Source: Przewalskia tangutica
Taxonomy: Eukaryota; Streptophyta; Magnoliopsida; Solanales; Solanaceae
Length of the DNA: 64,000 nucleotides
NCBI GenBank assembly: GCA_029844215.1
Contig: CM056723.1
Span: 10,128,980-10,192,979 of the forward strand
Direction of reading: 5' to 3'
Position numbers and translations under genes: made by a program. The number at the start of each line of letters is the position of its first letter. The first letter of the stretch is position 1. The notes under the pieces are model-generated. The model was not told where the DNA came from. It was given only the letters and a program-made list of their open reading frames with translations, and did not search any database. Positions 24,153-36,944 of the stretch are shown piece by piece.

Positions 24153-27100
24153 CGCGGCGCCAGAATGTTCTGGGAATCGGCAGATGTTTGAGTCGCGCGG
24201 GCGGGTTCTCGCGGTTAAGTGGAAAAATCAACCGCTTTGTTTTAAAAAGGCCGTGGGAGGGTGACAAGTATCCCCATCCGATTTTGCATGCACTACTTAT
24301 TGACCAAGTCTTGAAGACTGGGTCATTCTTCAAGTTCGTCTCTCGCTCTACAGCTAAACGCGCTCCCTACTCTCGAGAATTTCACGAGGAAATCAAAGCT
24401 TGAGGAAAATCTGAAAAAGTGTGGCAAGAAGGAAGCTTGTTGGCTAGCTTGTAGGAGTTATTGTGGTGGTGTTTTTGGAAAGGAGGATAGCAAACTTGTT
24501 GGAATAATTTGGCTAAAGCTCTAAGGTAACAATTCTTCTCTTGTAGCTAGTTTTTGGTGTTGCATGTGAAGAAGAAAGATCTTGTAGTGGTAAATATTGC
24601 CCTTAGATACATTGCATGCAAGAAATATGGTTTGGATATGAAAGGGTTGGATAAGAATGATATGTAAGCATGTTATAGCCTAAATACTACCTTAAACTTG
24701 TTAAGTTAGTTGTTGTACATTGTGGGGCAGAATTTTACATATTCAAGTTTAGGTGTGTAATCCCCTTTGAAATGTTTGGATTGTTGGGCCTTAAATGTGG
24801 CGTTTGGATGTTGAATTCGGCCTTGATAAAGGTGGCAAAGTATGTAGAAACAAAGGAAATGCTGCCCGATTTTCCATAGAAATTAGTGACTTTGAACTTG
24901 AAATATTCTACGTTGAAACTAGAGGTTAATGAACGTATTATGGTCATTATAGGTTGACATACTACGTGCGGTATTTTGGACTTAGCAAGTGGATTGACCG
25001 AAGAGGTATGTGGAACTTTCCTATCTCTTGAGCATGAATAGCTTTACCTATATAGTACGATAGACGTACAAGGTTTTGATATCCCTTACTTGTTTTAAGG
25101 ATGACCAAGTTTTGTGAGTAAGGGGGGATTAACTCATTTTTTTAAAAAAAGTACTAAGGATGTCTTGAGTTTTCAAAGTTAAGGGACTTGATGTATTCAA
25201 GTATATGATTCTTGTTCCTTTTTAAAAGTGTAAGTCCCTTGGGTTTTAGGAAAATGTATTTGACTAAGGTATAACGTTAATATAATGACTTTATGGGAAG
25301 TGATTATATTAGCTTTATGGAAAGTTAATAAAGGAAGATTTACTCTAAGTAAAATGAGTACGGATAAATGATTTGAGGTTGTGAAAGGCCAATTGAATTT
25401 TTAAGGCATAAATTGCCTAAGGTTTTAAAAGAGTAGAAGTATGTAGTACTTTGGGTTTAATTCCCGGATTTCTTTTATTAAGATATGTTGGTGCCTTAAG
25501 TAAACTAAAATGAGAGGGTATATGAACAAGACTAATATGAAGTTAGGGGCTTTCTTAACTTATTTATGTTATGTATGATGGCCGGTTGAGCTAGGGTAAG
25601 AGTATAAATGAGGGGTAAACCCCCAAGACGTTATACCACATATTTCATGGATTTGCTACCCATGATGCGAGGAATACCTCATGCGAGTCCGTAGGGCTCA
25701 TGCGGGTGAAATAGTCCCATGCGGGTGAGTACAGCCTATGCGAGGAATACCTCATGCGGGTCCACATGACCCATGCGGGTGAAATAGTCCCGAGAGTAGA
25801 GTGCTTAATATCTGCGGGCGGATGACCTTGCTTTGACCATGAGCTTCCTATTTTCATGCAGTATTGTATATGTTTGATATTCTCATTATTAGTAAGGCAC
25901 AGTGTTCTGTAAACTGATTTTTATACATGTCTCCAGTTATTTTATACTTATGAGGTATTTTCAATATTTTCCAGTTTCGCATACTTAGTACATATTGTGT
26001 AATCGACCCTTCCTCGGCCTGCGTTACATGCAGTAGGGGGTAGCAGTGGTGGATCCTCATTCTTAGGATCACTGTCCTGGTGTCAGAAGCTCCATTCCTC
26101 CGGAGGCTTATTTTGTTGGTACGGTTTTTCCCTGATGCTGTTGGTATTTTGTACATTCAGGGGTATGGCGGGGCCCTGTTCCGCCACAGTTGTTATTCTT
26201 AGAGGTCTGTAGTCACGTTTGTGGTTTTGGGCTGTAAGAACAAGTTGTATTGTTATACTTTTGATTAAGTGTATATTTTATGGAAGACAACCTTATCGGC
26301 TTGCCAGTGATGTTTACTTTATACAGGTTATGTGTATGTATGTTCCGCTGCTACTCTCTGATGTATACCTGACGGGGTGCTCCGGTAGGGCACCAGTCGC
26401 GGCCCCGGGGTCGGGTCGTGACATTCATGAATGAGACAAGAGTGTCCCTCGGAAATTTGGAGATACAAATAGGGCAACTAATGGATAGGATGAACAATAC
26501 ACTTCAAGAAAGTCTGCCTAGCGACACCGTTGTGGGAAGTGATAAGCAAATTGAGAAACCTAAACCACACCCAGCTGTTGAGGAATCTGGCGAGATAGTT
26601 GGTGTAGAGAAGGAAAAGATTACTGAGATCCAATTATTCACCTTTTTGGATTCTTTGGAAATTCTTTTTCCTATACCTATTGCAAAATAAATACCACCAG
26701 CGGTCACTGTTGATCCCCAAATAGAAAGTCCATATCATCAAGGGCACCACCTAGAGTTGAGAGATGTTGGGAATCTCACTGATTCCTACATTACAGAGAG
26801 CCTAGAAGACAAGCATGTCTTGTGTACTTAGGGGATAATCTTATATCTGAAGCCCTTAGTTGAAAAGATTGTTGTAGGAAAAGTGAGACCTGCAACAATA
26901 ACTATGTGGATTGCAAGCAGTTCGCAGAAGGATCCAATGGGCACTCGTAAAGGTTAACCGCGTCCGACTAAAAGACGTTAAAGACAACGCTTGTTGGGAG
27001 GCAACCCAATATTTTTAATTATGTTAGTTTGATTTTTGTCTTTAGTTTGTTTTATTTTGTCTTGAACAGTCTGACGGTCTTGGGTTCTTATTTTGTGTTA

Positions 27101-28503
27101 TTGGATGACAGGTGGACTGAAAGCTAACTCTGAGGAAAAAGGAGCAAAAACACTGAAAAAAAGAAAAAACCGTCGTCAGCGCCACGGCGCCCAGAATCAG
27201 CGTCGTGGCGCCGGAACTGCAGAGAGCCGCAATACTTGGGGCGCCACGGCGCCGAATCTCAGGGTCGTGGCGCCGAAAGTTCTGAGATCCATATTCCGTG
27301 CAAATTCCAGATTTTTTCCTCCCAGACCTCCGTTATGACCGTTGTGTTGTGTCAGTAAGTTGTCCCTATTTTTAGTCTTCACACATTGGGGACAATGTGT
27401 GATTTAAGTTTGGGGGGTGTCTTATTGTTTTTGAGTTTTTTTGATTTGTTTTGTGTGTTTTTGAGTATTTTTTAGTCATAATTTTTTTTTATGATAATGC
27501 ATGTTGTAGTTATTTGAAACGCCTAGTGAAGTAAAATGGGATAATGTAATGGAATTAAAAGCAGAAAATTTGAACGCTTAAGTTAGATATGCCAATAATT
27601 CATGAAATCAAACTATTTGCGGTATCTTGCTTGATTTATGCATTGTTAATGATTAAGCATATGTGTCTGCTTGCTTGCTATTTGAGGCGAAATAGTTAGG
27701 ATATGCATGTTAGGAAGATGACTCAGACATTTCTTTGTTAGCCCTTTCTTACCATTCATTGCCTATCCCTGACATTAAAATTGTATCCCTAGTCAGCCCC
27801 TTTGAGCCTAAAATAAGATCTTTTCTTTGACACCCTATAATTCCATATTTGTGCCATAAGTGGAAAAATTGAGTTGTTGGAATATAAAGTGTTGAAAAAG
27901 AGGCAAAAGAGAGTGAACAATTTTATTGCACCCCAATGAAAAATAATAATAAATAAGTAAAAGCCTAAGTTTGGGGGTGTCTGCTATTCATAATACACCT
28001 CATTCTCTCAAAACAAAAGAGAGGAAAAATAGGTATGAGGTGAAAAAGAGAATCAAAATAAAAGGGAAGAATCGAAAGCAAAAAGAGCTTATGGTACGTA
28101 ATTTGAGCTTAAATGCATATTTTTACCTACCCCTGCCTAAGCCTACATTACAACCCTGAAAAGTCCTGAAGATTAAAAATATGTGTATCCATGATTAGTG
28201 GAGAATAGCAAGTGAACATGCCATAGGATTTTGAAATTGACATGCATAGTTAGATATTCTTACTTCCATTGAGCATGATTAAATTGAATTTGCGAAATAT
28301 CTGACTTGAGTGTTTAGAATGCTAAAACTCCATGCTATATGTTCCTGCATATTATCCTACTAACCTTCATGCTTTTTTAAGTGACAATTGTGCAGCAAAT
28401 TGATCAGTGTCTTTGAGTCATTTTTTTTCTTTTCTTTCGTGTCTTTATTTCTATCTTTTTGAGCTTTACTCGAGGACGAGTAAAATTTAAGTTTGGGGAT
28501 GTT

Positions 28504-29830
28504 TGATCGGTGTATTTTATATACACCTTTTGAGTCATTTATAGTTAGTATTTTACTCATTTCATTTATGTTTAGTATAATATTAGAGTCGTTTTCCTTT
28601 CTTTTGTGTCACAGCGGTAAAAAATGGAGAAATGACAAAAGGAGATGAAATGAGCATAAATGAGATGGAATTGCACACTAAAAGGGACAAGAAATTAAGC
28701 ATAAGAAGTTCCGGGAAGTATAGAAGAAATCAGACGAAGAAACGAAAAATCCGGAAGAATGTCGTCACCGGCACCGCGGCGCCGCCCTCTGAATTTTTCC
28801 GAAACGCCTCTGAATTTTCGGCGCCGTGGCACCCAATCTCAGGGCCACGGCGCCGACGCGGTATTTTTAACGTTTTGGGCCGAATTCGACACGTTTTCAG
28901 GGTCCAAAAGGGATAACTTTTCCTACCTAAATAATACTTGACCTAAAAGATTCTTGGGCTATATATATTCTCTACATCATTCTCTAGAGGGAAATTCATT
29001 CATCCATTGTACATACAACACAACTTAGGAGGCTAAGATTAGAGGTTTTTCAAGTATTTTCTTTTCTTTATTTTTTCTTTGTTTATTTCAGTTCATGTAT
29101 GGAGATTGTATTAGTTCTTAGCGTAACTATGGCTAGGAGCTAATTACTTATTTAGGGATTTCCTTGTGATTCTCTGGAAACTCTTATTCATGAAGTAGTA
29201 CATTAGTTGATTTCTTCTTCACTTGTTTAAGATTTATTCAATAGTTGCTTTGATTGCTTGATAATTAATTGATCAATAGTTATCATCACTTATATGAGTT
29301 CTAATCGAAATTTGAAAGGGAAGATTGTGAATATGCTATAGTTGAATAAACATAAGTTTAAATCGTGAACGAAAGTACCCCGATACTTGTGTAACTTAAT
29401 AGGTTACTGCTCTTAATCCTCCTTTGTAGTCAATCTTATCATCGAAAAATAGAAGGGTTCTCCATTGGGGTTGAGTGTTTATATTACCTTAACAGGAGTA
29501 TAAAACGTTCTAGTTAACCTGCTATCTTAACGTAGAAGAAGAAGTTAGTCTAATTGTATTAAAGATTAAATAGAGTAGATAATTGATGATCTTGGAAGCC
29601 CTAATTCTCCATCATAACTGATTTAAATCAAAGTATTTTCATAATTAGTTTATTTCCTGCATTATTAGTTTAGAATTCCAACTCAATTAACGTTGACCAA
29701 ATAGAAACTAAAGCATAGATAATCGGTACTTGAAAACCAGTCCCTGAGGATGATATTCGGTCTTACCTAGACTATATTACTTGTAACGATACGTGCACTT
29801 GCGTTAAGCGTGTGTATAAATCGCATATCA
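28504..29830 (+). repeat. Athila-type LTR (LTR3), 1327 bp
   Basis: It begins TGATCGGTGT, ends AATCGCATATCA, and is preceded by the TTTAAGTTTGGGGATGT tract. It is closely similar to LTR2. The right flank AAGTG is sequence of the copia 3' LTR and does not match the left flank GTCAC of LTR1. Confidence 0.9.
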
Positions 29831-30619
29831 AAGTGCCAAGGATCGTAATTTCCTTAAATGGAAGAGATATTAGTACGTATACGAATTGTTTGAGACATAA
29901 GCGAATAGACGGTTATTGGTCAAATAACAATGGTTTCACATTGGTAAATGAATGGAAGACATCTGCAATGTGTAGAAGATGAAATGGGTCTGAAAATACC
30001 GCGACGCCATGCTGCAGGGCCACGACGTCGAAAGCGCCGAAACTCTCTGAAGTTTCTGCGCTGCGGCGCCAGCCTGCAGGGCCACGACGATGCGGGCGTT
30101 TCAGACCGTTGGAAGATGGACGAAAACTGTTTTGGGCTGACTTTGAAGCATTAATTCTCCGTTATATGCCTTATGAATTCAGCCATTATTTGGCTGAATT
30201 ATTACTCCACATTCATGGTCATTACTTGATCTTTATTGACCATTACTTGACTATGTGGAAGCCCATCTTTTCTACACTATAAAATGGAGCATTGGGCTCA
30301 TTTGCAAATAAATCTTACACTCAACAATTCTCTGAAATTGTCTTCCTCTCTTGCAATCACAAACACTCAAAGATCTTTCTTTCAAAGCAAACACTTGAGT
30401 TCCCTTTGCTCATTTGTTTGATTGTTGTTTTATCTTGAGAGATAAATTGTCATTACAACCGTTGAAAGGATATACGGGGTAATATTATCTTAATGATAGA
30501 TCAAGAATTTGATCGACTCAGTAAACCATTCTATTTGATCATTTTCAGCTTTATTATAATTTGTTGTTGTTGTTAACTTGTTATATTCTCATTTCCTTTA
30601 TTTTCACATTTTAACAACA
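29831..30619 (+). repeat. copia 3' LTR, 5'-truncated
   Basis: It matches the 5' LTR from its AAGTGTCAAGGA position onward and ends AACAACA before the GATTC duplication. The first roughly 95 bases were lost together with the copia pol region. Confidence 0.88.
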
Positions 30620-30624
30620 GATTC

Positions 30625-31689
30625 CGGATAAATAACTCAAATTTCATAACAAACATGTATATATGAAAATAAATAATTTGATGGTGATATTGATATTTAA
30701 AAAAATAATCTCTTGTAGTATTTTCTTTAGAACTGATTTTCTTTTTATTTATATAAAGAGTGGTTCAAATCATCCTTCACCTCAAATTAAATGGACAACT
30801 ATTACAAATGTATGAAATTATGTTGACATAATTTAATGATAAAATTGATGTTATTAGAATATGTGGATTATAAAAAAATATATAAGGTCAATGAGTGTTT
30901 TCGAAAAAAATCACACAATCATTTGTGAATAGAGTAATGAGATATCACTAATGGTGGGAGCTAGCAGATGACCGAGTAACGATCAAAATACATACAAGAT
31001 ATTCACATGATATTGTTAACATAATTTTTTTAATAAATTTTATTACTTTCTTCGTCTTAATATATATTAAAAATATATTTATGTCCTAGAGATAATCTGT
31101 ATTATGACAAATATACTTTATACACATTCGTATTATTATTAATGGAGATTAATATTATGACATTTACAAATTGATTAATCAAATGAGTTGGGTCAAGATG
31201 GGTCAAACAGCGGGTCGTAATCTAACCCGCCAAACATAACCCAATCACCCTCCTGTTTAATCATTTAATAATATTTGCTTGGGTGAAAATGGATTGGATC
31301 AATTTAATATTTTAAATTGATGAGTCATTTTGGGTTAAACTTACTAGGTCAACTTAAGAAACGGGTCTTAAGAAACACTGGACGGTTTGAATGAACGGGT
31401 TGTATGAGTTAGAGTTTAGTTTTACCGCCCCTAACTATTATCAAGGAAAAACGTTATTTTTTCTTTGTAAGTTGGTAACAAACAAATGAAAGATCGAGAT
31501 GACAAGTGAGAGGGGTAGTTTAGGTATTTCATCTAACGTCACTCGGCTTTGACCACCAATCACTATCCTTTCCTCCGTGTTAAGAAACAACTCTCTCAAC
31601 GATATTTCATTTATACCCGAATCCATTTCCCCCAATTTTGAACAGAAAAAAACCCTAATTTTGTTTGTGCTTTCAGATCAGATCCAAAA
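30625..31689. other. intergenic, SEC61G upstream
   Basis: AT-rich, with no gene visible. The last 150 bases include the pyrimidine-rich leader of SEC61G (about 31560-31689). I did not find a convincing TATA box. Confidence 0.4.
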
Positions 31690-32014
31690 ATGGACTCTCT
31701 CGATACTGTTTTCGATCCTCTTAGAGATTTTGCTAAAGACAGTGTTAGGCTCGTCAAAAGGTGTCACAAGCCTGATCGCAAAGGTGTAACATCTATCTAT
31801 CTGTTAATATATTGATGTTTATAGGTTTTTTTTGTTGTTTTTATGGATGTATGTGGAGATCTAGGGTTTATTCTTAACTTGATTGTTATTTGGTACAGAA
31901 TTTACCAAGGTTGCAACCCGTACAGCGATTGGTTTTGTTGTGATGGGATTTGTTGGATTTTTTGTCAAGTTGATATTCATTCCTATTAACAACATCATTG
32001 TTGGTGCTTCTTAA
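31690..32014 (+). CDS. SEC61G: protein transport protein Sec61 subunit gamma (69 aa)
   Basis: This is the small tail-anchored subunit of the Sec61/SecYEG translocon, which clamps the two halves of Sec61 alpha in the ER membrane during protein translocation. The exons are 31690-31783 and 31899-32014, joined at a GT-AG intron that splits the Glu codon of RKEF. The protein starts MDSLDTVFDPLRDFAKDSVR. It has the amphipathic, Lys/Arg-rich region with KRCHKPDRKEF and then the single membrane helix TAIGFVVMGFVGFFVKLIFI, ending NNIIVGAS. The length of 69 residues is exactly the plant norm. It is intact and shows no odd residue. Confidence 0.97.
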
Positions 32015-32017
32015 ACG

Positions 32018-33736
32018 GTAAATTTTCTGATTTCCCTCTTGTTATTTCGGCTCGTATTTTATATCAGGGTGAAAATTTGTTGATGGTTAATTGTTTGTAT
32101 ATGATTGGTTCTTAAATGTCTTAATTTTTGTCGGATCTGGAGACTTGCTTGGTTAATTGCTGGATCTCTGTTGTATTATAACCTGGAGAATCTTATTTAG
32201 ATTTGTGTTAATGGAGTGATAAGATATACGTACATGCAAATTTCTATTTACACGGAAACATATTTACAAATCGTATTCCGGTTCAATTATGTTAGGATAT
32301 TTCGCATAGCAGATCGCATATAGTACTAATTATTTAAGTGCTGGGAGGAATTGAGTCAGAGGAGCAAAATTTAGGACTTTCCTCCTTAATCGGAGGCACG
32401 GCGGATTTAGGGGTTTCCCAGGGTGTTCACCCTAACACCCTCTGCAAAAAACTATACTGTATATATAGGGCTGATTTATGTATTTATGTACATATATTAA
32501 CTTTGATTACCTGAACAAATGCAAAAGGTTAGCTCAAGTGGTCCAGGGTGTTCACAACAGTCTCTAGCATCCCATGTTCAATTCCCAGGGACAACATTAT
32601 TTTTTATGTTTAGCTTTTGTTGTTTTTTTTACGAAGCCCCGAGTGAATATCTTAGATCTGCCACCGATAGGAAGTGACCCACGTGTTACCCTTAGCTAGG
32701 TGTTTCTACATATTATGTTGGAACTTGGGTTCTGTGTGACAGATCAAGTTGACAATTTTACCTTACAACGATTCTGTAACGTTGGTTCCTCAATGTTAAT
32801 AGAATTTTGAGATCGGAACACTTTTCTTAATTTGGGACTCCAATTAGTTACTTCAGAAAAGGCATGCTTAAGGAAGTTCATTCTAATCAACATGTATTCA
32901 ATGTTCTCTTTGTATTTAGGGCTTGTGTCAGTTTCTACATGTGCAAGTGCAAGTAATTTGACTGTGAAAAGTATGGTAGTGCTGGTTGATGTTCTCTGCC
33001 AACCAAATACTGAAATTACTATGTGAAATTCTTGTCAAATGACTATCTAAACTTGAATTTCAAATATATCATCGTTAGCTCATATAAAATCAAGAGAAAG
33101 GGATAAAATTTTGATTGTCTCGAAGTTGATTGTTGATTGATAAATATATCTTTTACCTATAAAAAAAGCTTAAGATATAATTATATACCCGGGTGGGTTC
33201 AGGTTGGTAATAACACAATCGTTAGTTTGAGTAGACGTCCTTTTTCTCTCTTGTATTTTTAATCTTCTGTTTTGTCCGTGGGCATTCTTGTCCTCCTCTC
33301 TCTCTTCTTTGTTTTCTCTGTCCAGATGTTATCAGGAATTGGTATTCATATTAGTGCTATCAAGAAGAGAAGATTTATAATCACATACAAATAAAAGAAA
33401 TAAAAAGAAATATTGAGCAGTAATATCAGCAAAAGTGAATATGCATGATGATAGCATGGTGTCTTTGCAGTTTCTCCATTATATCATGTTTTTTTCAAGT
33501 TTGTCACATCTAAATGTTAGTTGATTGATTCATGTGAATGTTCTGGTGATATTCATCTCTGACCTCGCTACCGTGGATGGTGTGTGAAATTTGTTGAGTT
33601 TCTGATACTACTCTTTTTTACTAGAGTGCTTTTTTAATTCCTTTGCGAGTAATACTGGAACTACCAATCAATATTTGTTGATATATGTAATGATCCTCTG
33701 CAATGAGAACACTGAACTCTATATGTGAAATTGCAG
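32018..33736 (+). other. probable 3'-UTR intron of SEC61G
   Basis: Three bases after the stop codon is GTAAAT (donor at 32018). A CAG acceptor after a T-rich tract (33731-33736, TTGCAG) leads into GCATTGCTAAGGAG, followed by a UTR-like stretch to about 33975. The interval has no ORF of note. The gene would thus have an intron of about 1.7 kb in its 3' UTR. This is inferred from splice signals only. Confidence 0.45.
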
Positions 33737-33977
33737 GCATTGCTAAGGAGTAATGCAACTGGAGATGTAGAGCAAGAGATAAAAAGTGGCGCAAAATTTT
33801 AGTTTCATGTTGTAATCCGTAGAAGTTGGTATACCATGTAGTCTTATTTCTGAACCGTCTAGTTAATTGGACTTTGTCATCCGAACTGCCTCCCTCAGTT
33901 CCCAGCCCCACTGTTCTCAGATTTTGTAAACTTGATGTTGTCAAGACATCCATTTTTTTCATTTTACTTGTTGTATC

Positions 33978-34726
33978 CAGTGTTTTCAGAGGCGTTTTTG
34001 GGGCTGGCCATATCAAAGATGCTTCTGGCGCAAATGAAAGGTGTAGATCCAAAGGGCGTACGCCCTAGAATTTGGGGCGTAAGTCCCGGACGTAGAAGTG
34101 TACGCCTCGGGCATTAAATTTGATTTTTTTATTTTGAAAGTATTTTTGCTATATATTATAATTTTTATTATTGGTGAAATGATATTTATATTTTATTTTA
34201 TCACGTTTTTATGTTGTATTGTTTTTTCTTAAAATATATAAATAACAGTCATAAATAGCTTTTTTAAATGTTTATGTTTCAAAGTGGTAGGATCGAGATT
34301 TCATACCACTATGTTTTTGAAGTAACCTTTTTCATTTTTTATCATTACTATTACACTTTTTGTCCTCATCCCTTTTTAGAAATATATGAATAAAATGCAA
34401 ATATTAGTTGAGCGTGGAAATGACTAATAGACGGGGAGATTAATGATGAAGTGGATGGAGATTTTATTTTAAAGATTATCTAGGTTAGTATCATTTTTTG
34501 TGTTGTTATTTTTTTTAAATAATAATTATAATAATTTTTTTATATTATTGATGATTTATTTGTAAAATTTTAATGAAAATTTTATTTTTGTTTAATTTTT
34601 TAGTTATAAAATTAAAGATACATGAGACATACTCAATGTAAATCTATGGGACTTATGCTTCGTGTTTCGGGGTTTACGTCTCGCCCTAAAATGATTGGTC
34701 TTGCACCTCCACCTCTTAAAACACTG
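33978..34726. mobile_element. hAT-type non-autonomous element
   Basis: The ends are inverted repeats: CAGTGTTTTCAGAGGCG on the left, and CAGTGTTTTAAGAGGTGGAG read inward from the right. Both are followed by related GGGCGTAAGTCCC-type blocks. The flanks are GTTGTATC (33970-33977) and ATTCTATC (34727-34734), an 8-bp duplication with two mismatches, as expected for hAT. The core is AT-rich and non-coding. It sits in or just after the SEC61G 3' UTR. Confidence 0.75.
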
Positions 34727-34734
34727 ATTCTATC

Positions 34735-35378
34735 TTGATGGATACAGACATTGCTTAGAAACATGGATGGTGAAACAATTCTTTATTTTTATGGGATGGA
34801 GATGTCTGATTTGGAGGAAGGAATTATTAAATAATTAAAAAGGGATGAATGGTTTTCCTTATCCTTTATGGTTACCGGAAAATGATCCTCCTGTCCTTTT
34901 AATACCACTCCTGCGGAGTGGCATAGCTACGAAAAAGCTATGCTTAATAGTCTTGGGAAATTCTCATTTTTGGTCATTGATAAACAACTAGTTGGGCAAT
35001 ACTCGACACAATTAAAACGCTTTATATTTAAATGCACCAGGCGAGTTGATCCAAAGGTGTCGTGAGAGATGTATTTTGATCCCAATTCCACTTTTCAAAC
35101 AGGATTGTGAGCGAAAAAATAGAAGGGTCAATACTCTCAGGCTGCAAGGGGCAACACATTCGTGAGAAAAATAACCTTAAAACCATAGGAAATTGGGGTT
35201 TCTTCCTGCTAATATGGTTTGTACGAATGTGATTATCTTTTCTCTGTAGGGACACAGCGAACTTGTAGAAGAGAAAACAAATTCCATTATGAGTTTGGGA
35301 ATAATAACAAGCTCAAAGGCAAATTACAATTCTCAAGTTGATATCTAATAGTTCCAACTATTACGATTTCAAAATGAA
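34735..35378. other. intergenic, no gene seen
   Basis: No coding or repeat signal that I can defend is visible here. Confidence 0.4.
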
Positions 35379-35460
35379 GTCGATATGTCCGAGTGGTTTA
35401 GGAGTCAGACTTGAAATTTATTTGTCTTCACCCGCTCAGGTTCAAACCCTGCCGTTTACG
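35379..35460 (+). tRNA. tRNA-Ser (UGA) gene copy, degenerate
   Basis: It begins GTCGATATGTCCGAGTGGTT, as in plant tRNA-Ser. It has an A box, the anticodon loop CTTGAAA (anticodon TGA, 35412-35414), a variable arm and a B box GGTTCAAACCC. The acceptor strand ends GTTTACG, giving a mismatch and wobbles against GTCGATA, and the anticodon stem CAGA/TTTA has a C-A mismatch. T-rich stretches follow within 25 bases. It is probably a pseudogene or a much weakened gene. Confidence 0.65.
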
Positions 35461-35557
35461 GTTTTGCAAATTCCCCTTTTTTCCCTACCTTTTTCTTTTC
35501 TCCGTTTTGGTTCTCTTTCGAGCAAGTTCTGATGGGCTTTGCTTGTATTAATTGCTC

Positions 35558-35815
35558 TGTCACAATACAGTATTGTGACTTATTTTCATCAAGTTATATT
35601 AGTACAAGTTAGTCCTTTAAGTTATGTTGTTGTCATTTTTAATTTAGTCCTTTAAGTTTACTTTGGTATTGTTTAGTAATTACAACTCTAGTCCTTGGCT
35701 ATAATTAGGACTTGTAACATTATTATTCAGAAAATACTAAACCTAATCTCTCTTTCTCTCTCTCTTCTCCTCTTTCCCCTTCTTCTCTGTCGATCTCAGT
35801 GTAGCAGACATTCCA
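35558..35815 (+). repeat. 5' LTR of the gene-capturing element
   Basis: 258 bp, TGTCACAATACAG...ACATTCCA. The first bases form a small palindrome (CACAATACAGTATTGTG), and a CTCTCTTTCTCTCTCT tract lies near the 3' end. Confidence 0.92.
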
Positions 35816-35839
35816 GGTTACAAATGGTATCAAAGCTCA

Positions 35840-36320
35840 GTTCGACGACGGGAGTGGCATCTCACCGGAGATGCAAAACACCCGGGACATCTCACCGGAG
35901 ATGCAAAACGCCCAAGACGAGATTCGGATGCTCAATCATGAATCAAATCGAAAGTTCGAGAACATTATGGCAAGCTTGAACACCATCCAGGCGAGGGTCA
36001 AGACCATTCTCAGCGAAACACAAAGAACGACGGCGGCGAACTCGAATCCTGGTTCTCCGGGGATACTAGGAACCACGGCAACGATGAGGCATTAACGGAG
36101 GAATACTACGATTCTAAGTCACGGTGAAGCGAGGCGAGGAAGCGTCGGTCGCAGAAATACACCGGAAGTTGGATCTATTATTGACGAGAATGATTCAGCG
36201 ACAGTCTGGTGAACCACCGACGACACCAGCGACGACACAGGCGAATATCACACTTGGTTCTATTCCAACTCACATGCCATTTCTACAACCAAGCTACGCC
36301 GTCGATAAAGTTTAAGGCAG
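35840..36320 (+). pseudogene. gag-like remnant in the gene-capturing element
   Basis: Overlapping short frames carry QNAQDEIRMLNHESNRKFEN, then AEIHRKLDLLLTRMIQRQSG with a Thr/Pro-rich stretch. These are helical, coiled-coil-like segments typical of the N-terminal part of chromovirus gag. Frameshifts and stops break the sequence into three pieces. The zinc knuckle is not present. Confidence 0.55.
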
Positions 36321-36570
36321 CAAACCCCCTAAATATGCTGTCATGTTCAAAGTATCATCGGGAATGAAGCATTTGTTCACTCCGCTGGACGTCCAGCAGT
36401 CGCTTGGTTCGTATGAAGCACAAAGAGGGTACGGTGAGCAGCAATATGCTTATCATCATTCTTACGTCCATCAATTTTATAGTGTTGATCCCAATTTCAG
36501 TCCAAAGCAGTATGGTTCGGGGTATTACTATGTCGCTGCTCCTGCTCCGACACACAGAGATGAGCATACA

Positions 36571-36745
36571 GTGACGACAAGATTTAAGAAGAACCAAAAA
36601 AAGGGTACGTCAATGCTTGCCAGGACCGAATCGGAAAACATCCTCGAAGTAAAGAAAACGTCGACAGAAGGTACCATCGCAAAATCCTCTTTAATATATA
36701 TCATCGAGTTTATTTTGGAAAAGTGGGTATGAGGTGTTTTGATAC
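36571..36745 (+). pseudogene. captured RPL27A (uL15) fragment
   Basis: The frame reads TTRFKKNQKK, the start of plant 60S ribosomal protein L27a (lacking only the initial Met). After a frameshift it continues with RIGKH, HRKILFNIYHRVYFGKVGMR, the conserved middle of the same protein with several substitutions. About 55 codons are represented, with no intron. It is part of the captured cargo of the element 35558-39673. The sequences on either side (36343-36570 with GYGEQQYAYHHSYVHQFYS, and 36746-36940) are unidentified, possibly further captured pieces. Confidence 0.7.
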
Positions 36746-36944
36746 TGATGATCGTGATGAAAGTGTAGTCACGGAAGAAATGAAAAATCAGGGTGCAAAT
36801 GTTGTTCTTCATACTGTGAAACATGTGTTTGATAAAAGTTCTCAGAGAAATGAGACTTGAGAAATTTATCCCAATCGAATCACAACCTGCAATGTAGGTC
36901 CTGTGATGCTATTTTGCTCCCAACATATTCCCGAATTGACTATT

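Larger units (their letters stand above)
21273..26423 (+). mobile_element. Del-like (Ty3/gypsy) solo LTR, split by its own relative
   Basis: It begins TGTTATACCCCGTAG and ends GGGTCGGGTCGTGACA. It is flanked by TTCAT at 21268-21272 and 26424-26428, a perfect 5-bp duplication. Removing the inner insertion leaves about 2.6 kb with TG...CA ends and no coding sequence, as expected for the long LTRs of Del/Tekay chromoviruses. An intra-LTR minisatellite of about 40-bp units built on CATGCGGGT lies at about 25665-25800. Confidence 0.85.
20974..28503 (+). mobile_element. Athila-type internal region, non-autonomous, interrupted
   Basis: After the PBS come about 280 bases of leader, then a large insertion (21273-26423), then a gag remnant at 26418-26690 (containing NLEIQIGQL, the usual Athila/gypsy gag signature). 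Near 26960-27010 is the CTTGTTGGGAGGCAACCCAA motif that follows the last ORF in Athila elements. A GC-rich GGCGCC block lies at 27170-27290, and the 3' non-coding segment runs to 28503. Protease, RT, RNase H and integrase are absent, so it would depend on a partner element. Confidence 0.8.
16527..30624 (+). mobile_element. Ty1/copia element containing nested insertions
   Basis: The element runs from 16532 (TGTTGGAAATTT) to 30619 (...TTAACAACA) and is flanked by the 5-bp duplication GATTC (16527-16531 and 30620-30624). The 5' LTR is 16532-17451 (about 920 bp). The 3' LTR survives as 29831-30619, lacking its first roughly 95 bases. Between them are a copia gag (17489-18610), Athila-type sequence (18611-29830) and, within that, two Del-like LTRs. 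The copia pol is completely missing. The matching outer duplication shows the outer ends are those of a single insertion event. Confidence 0.9.
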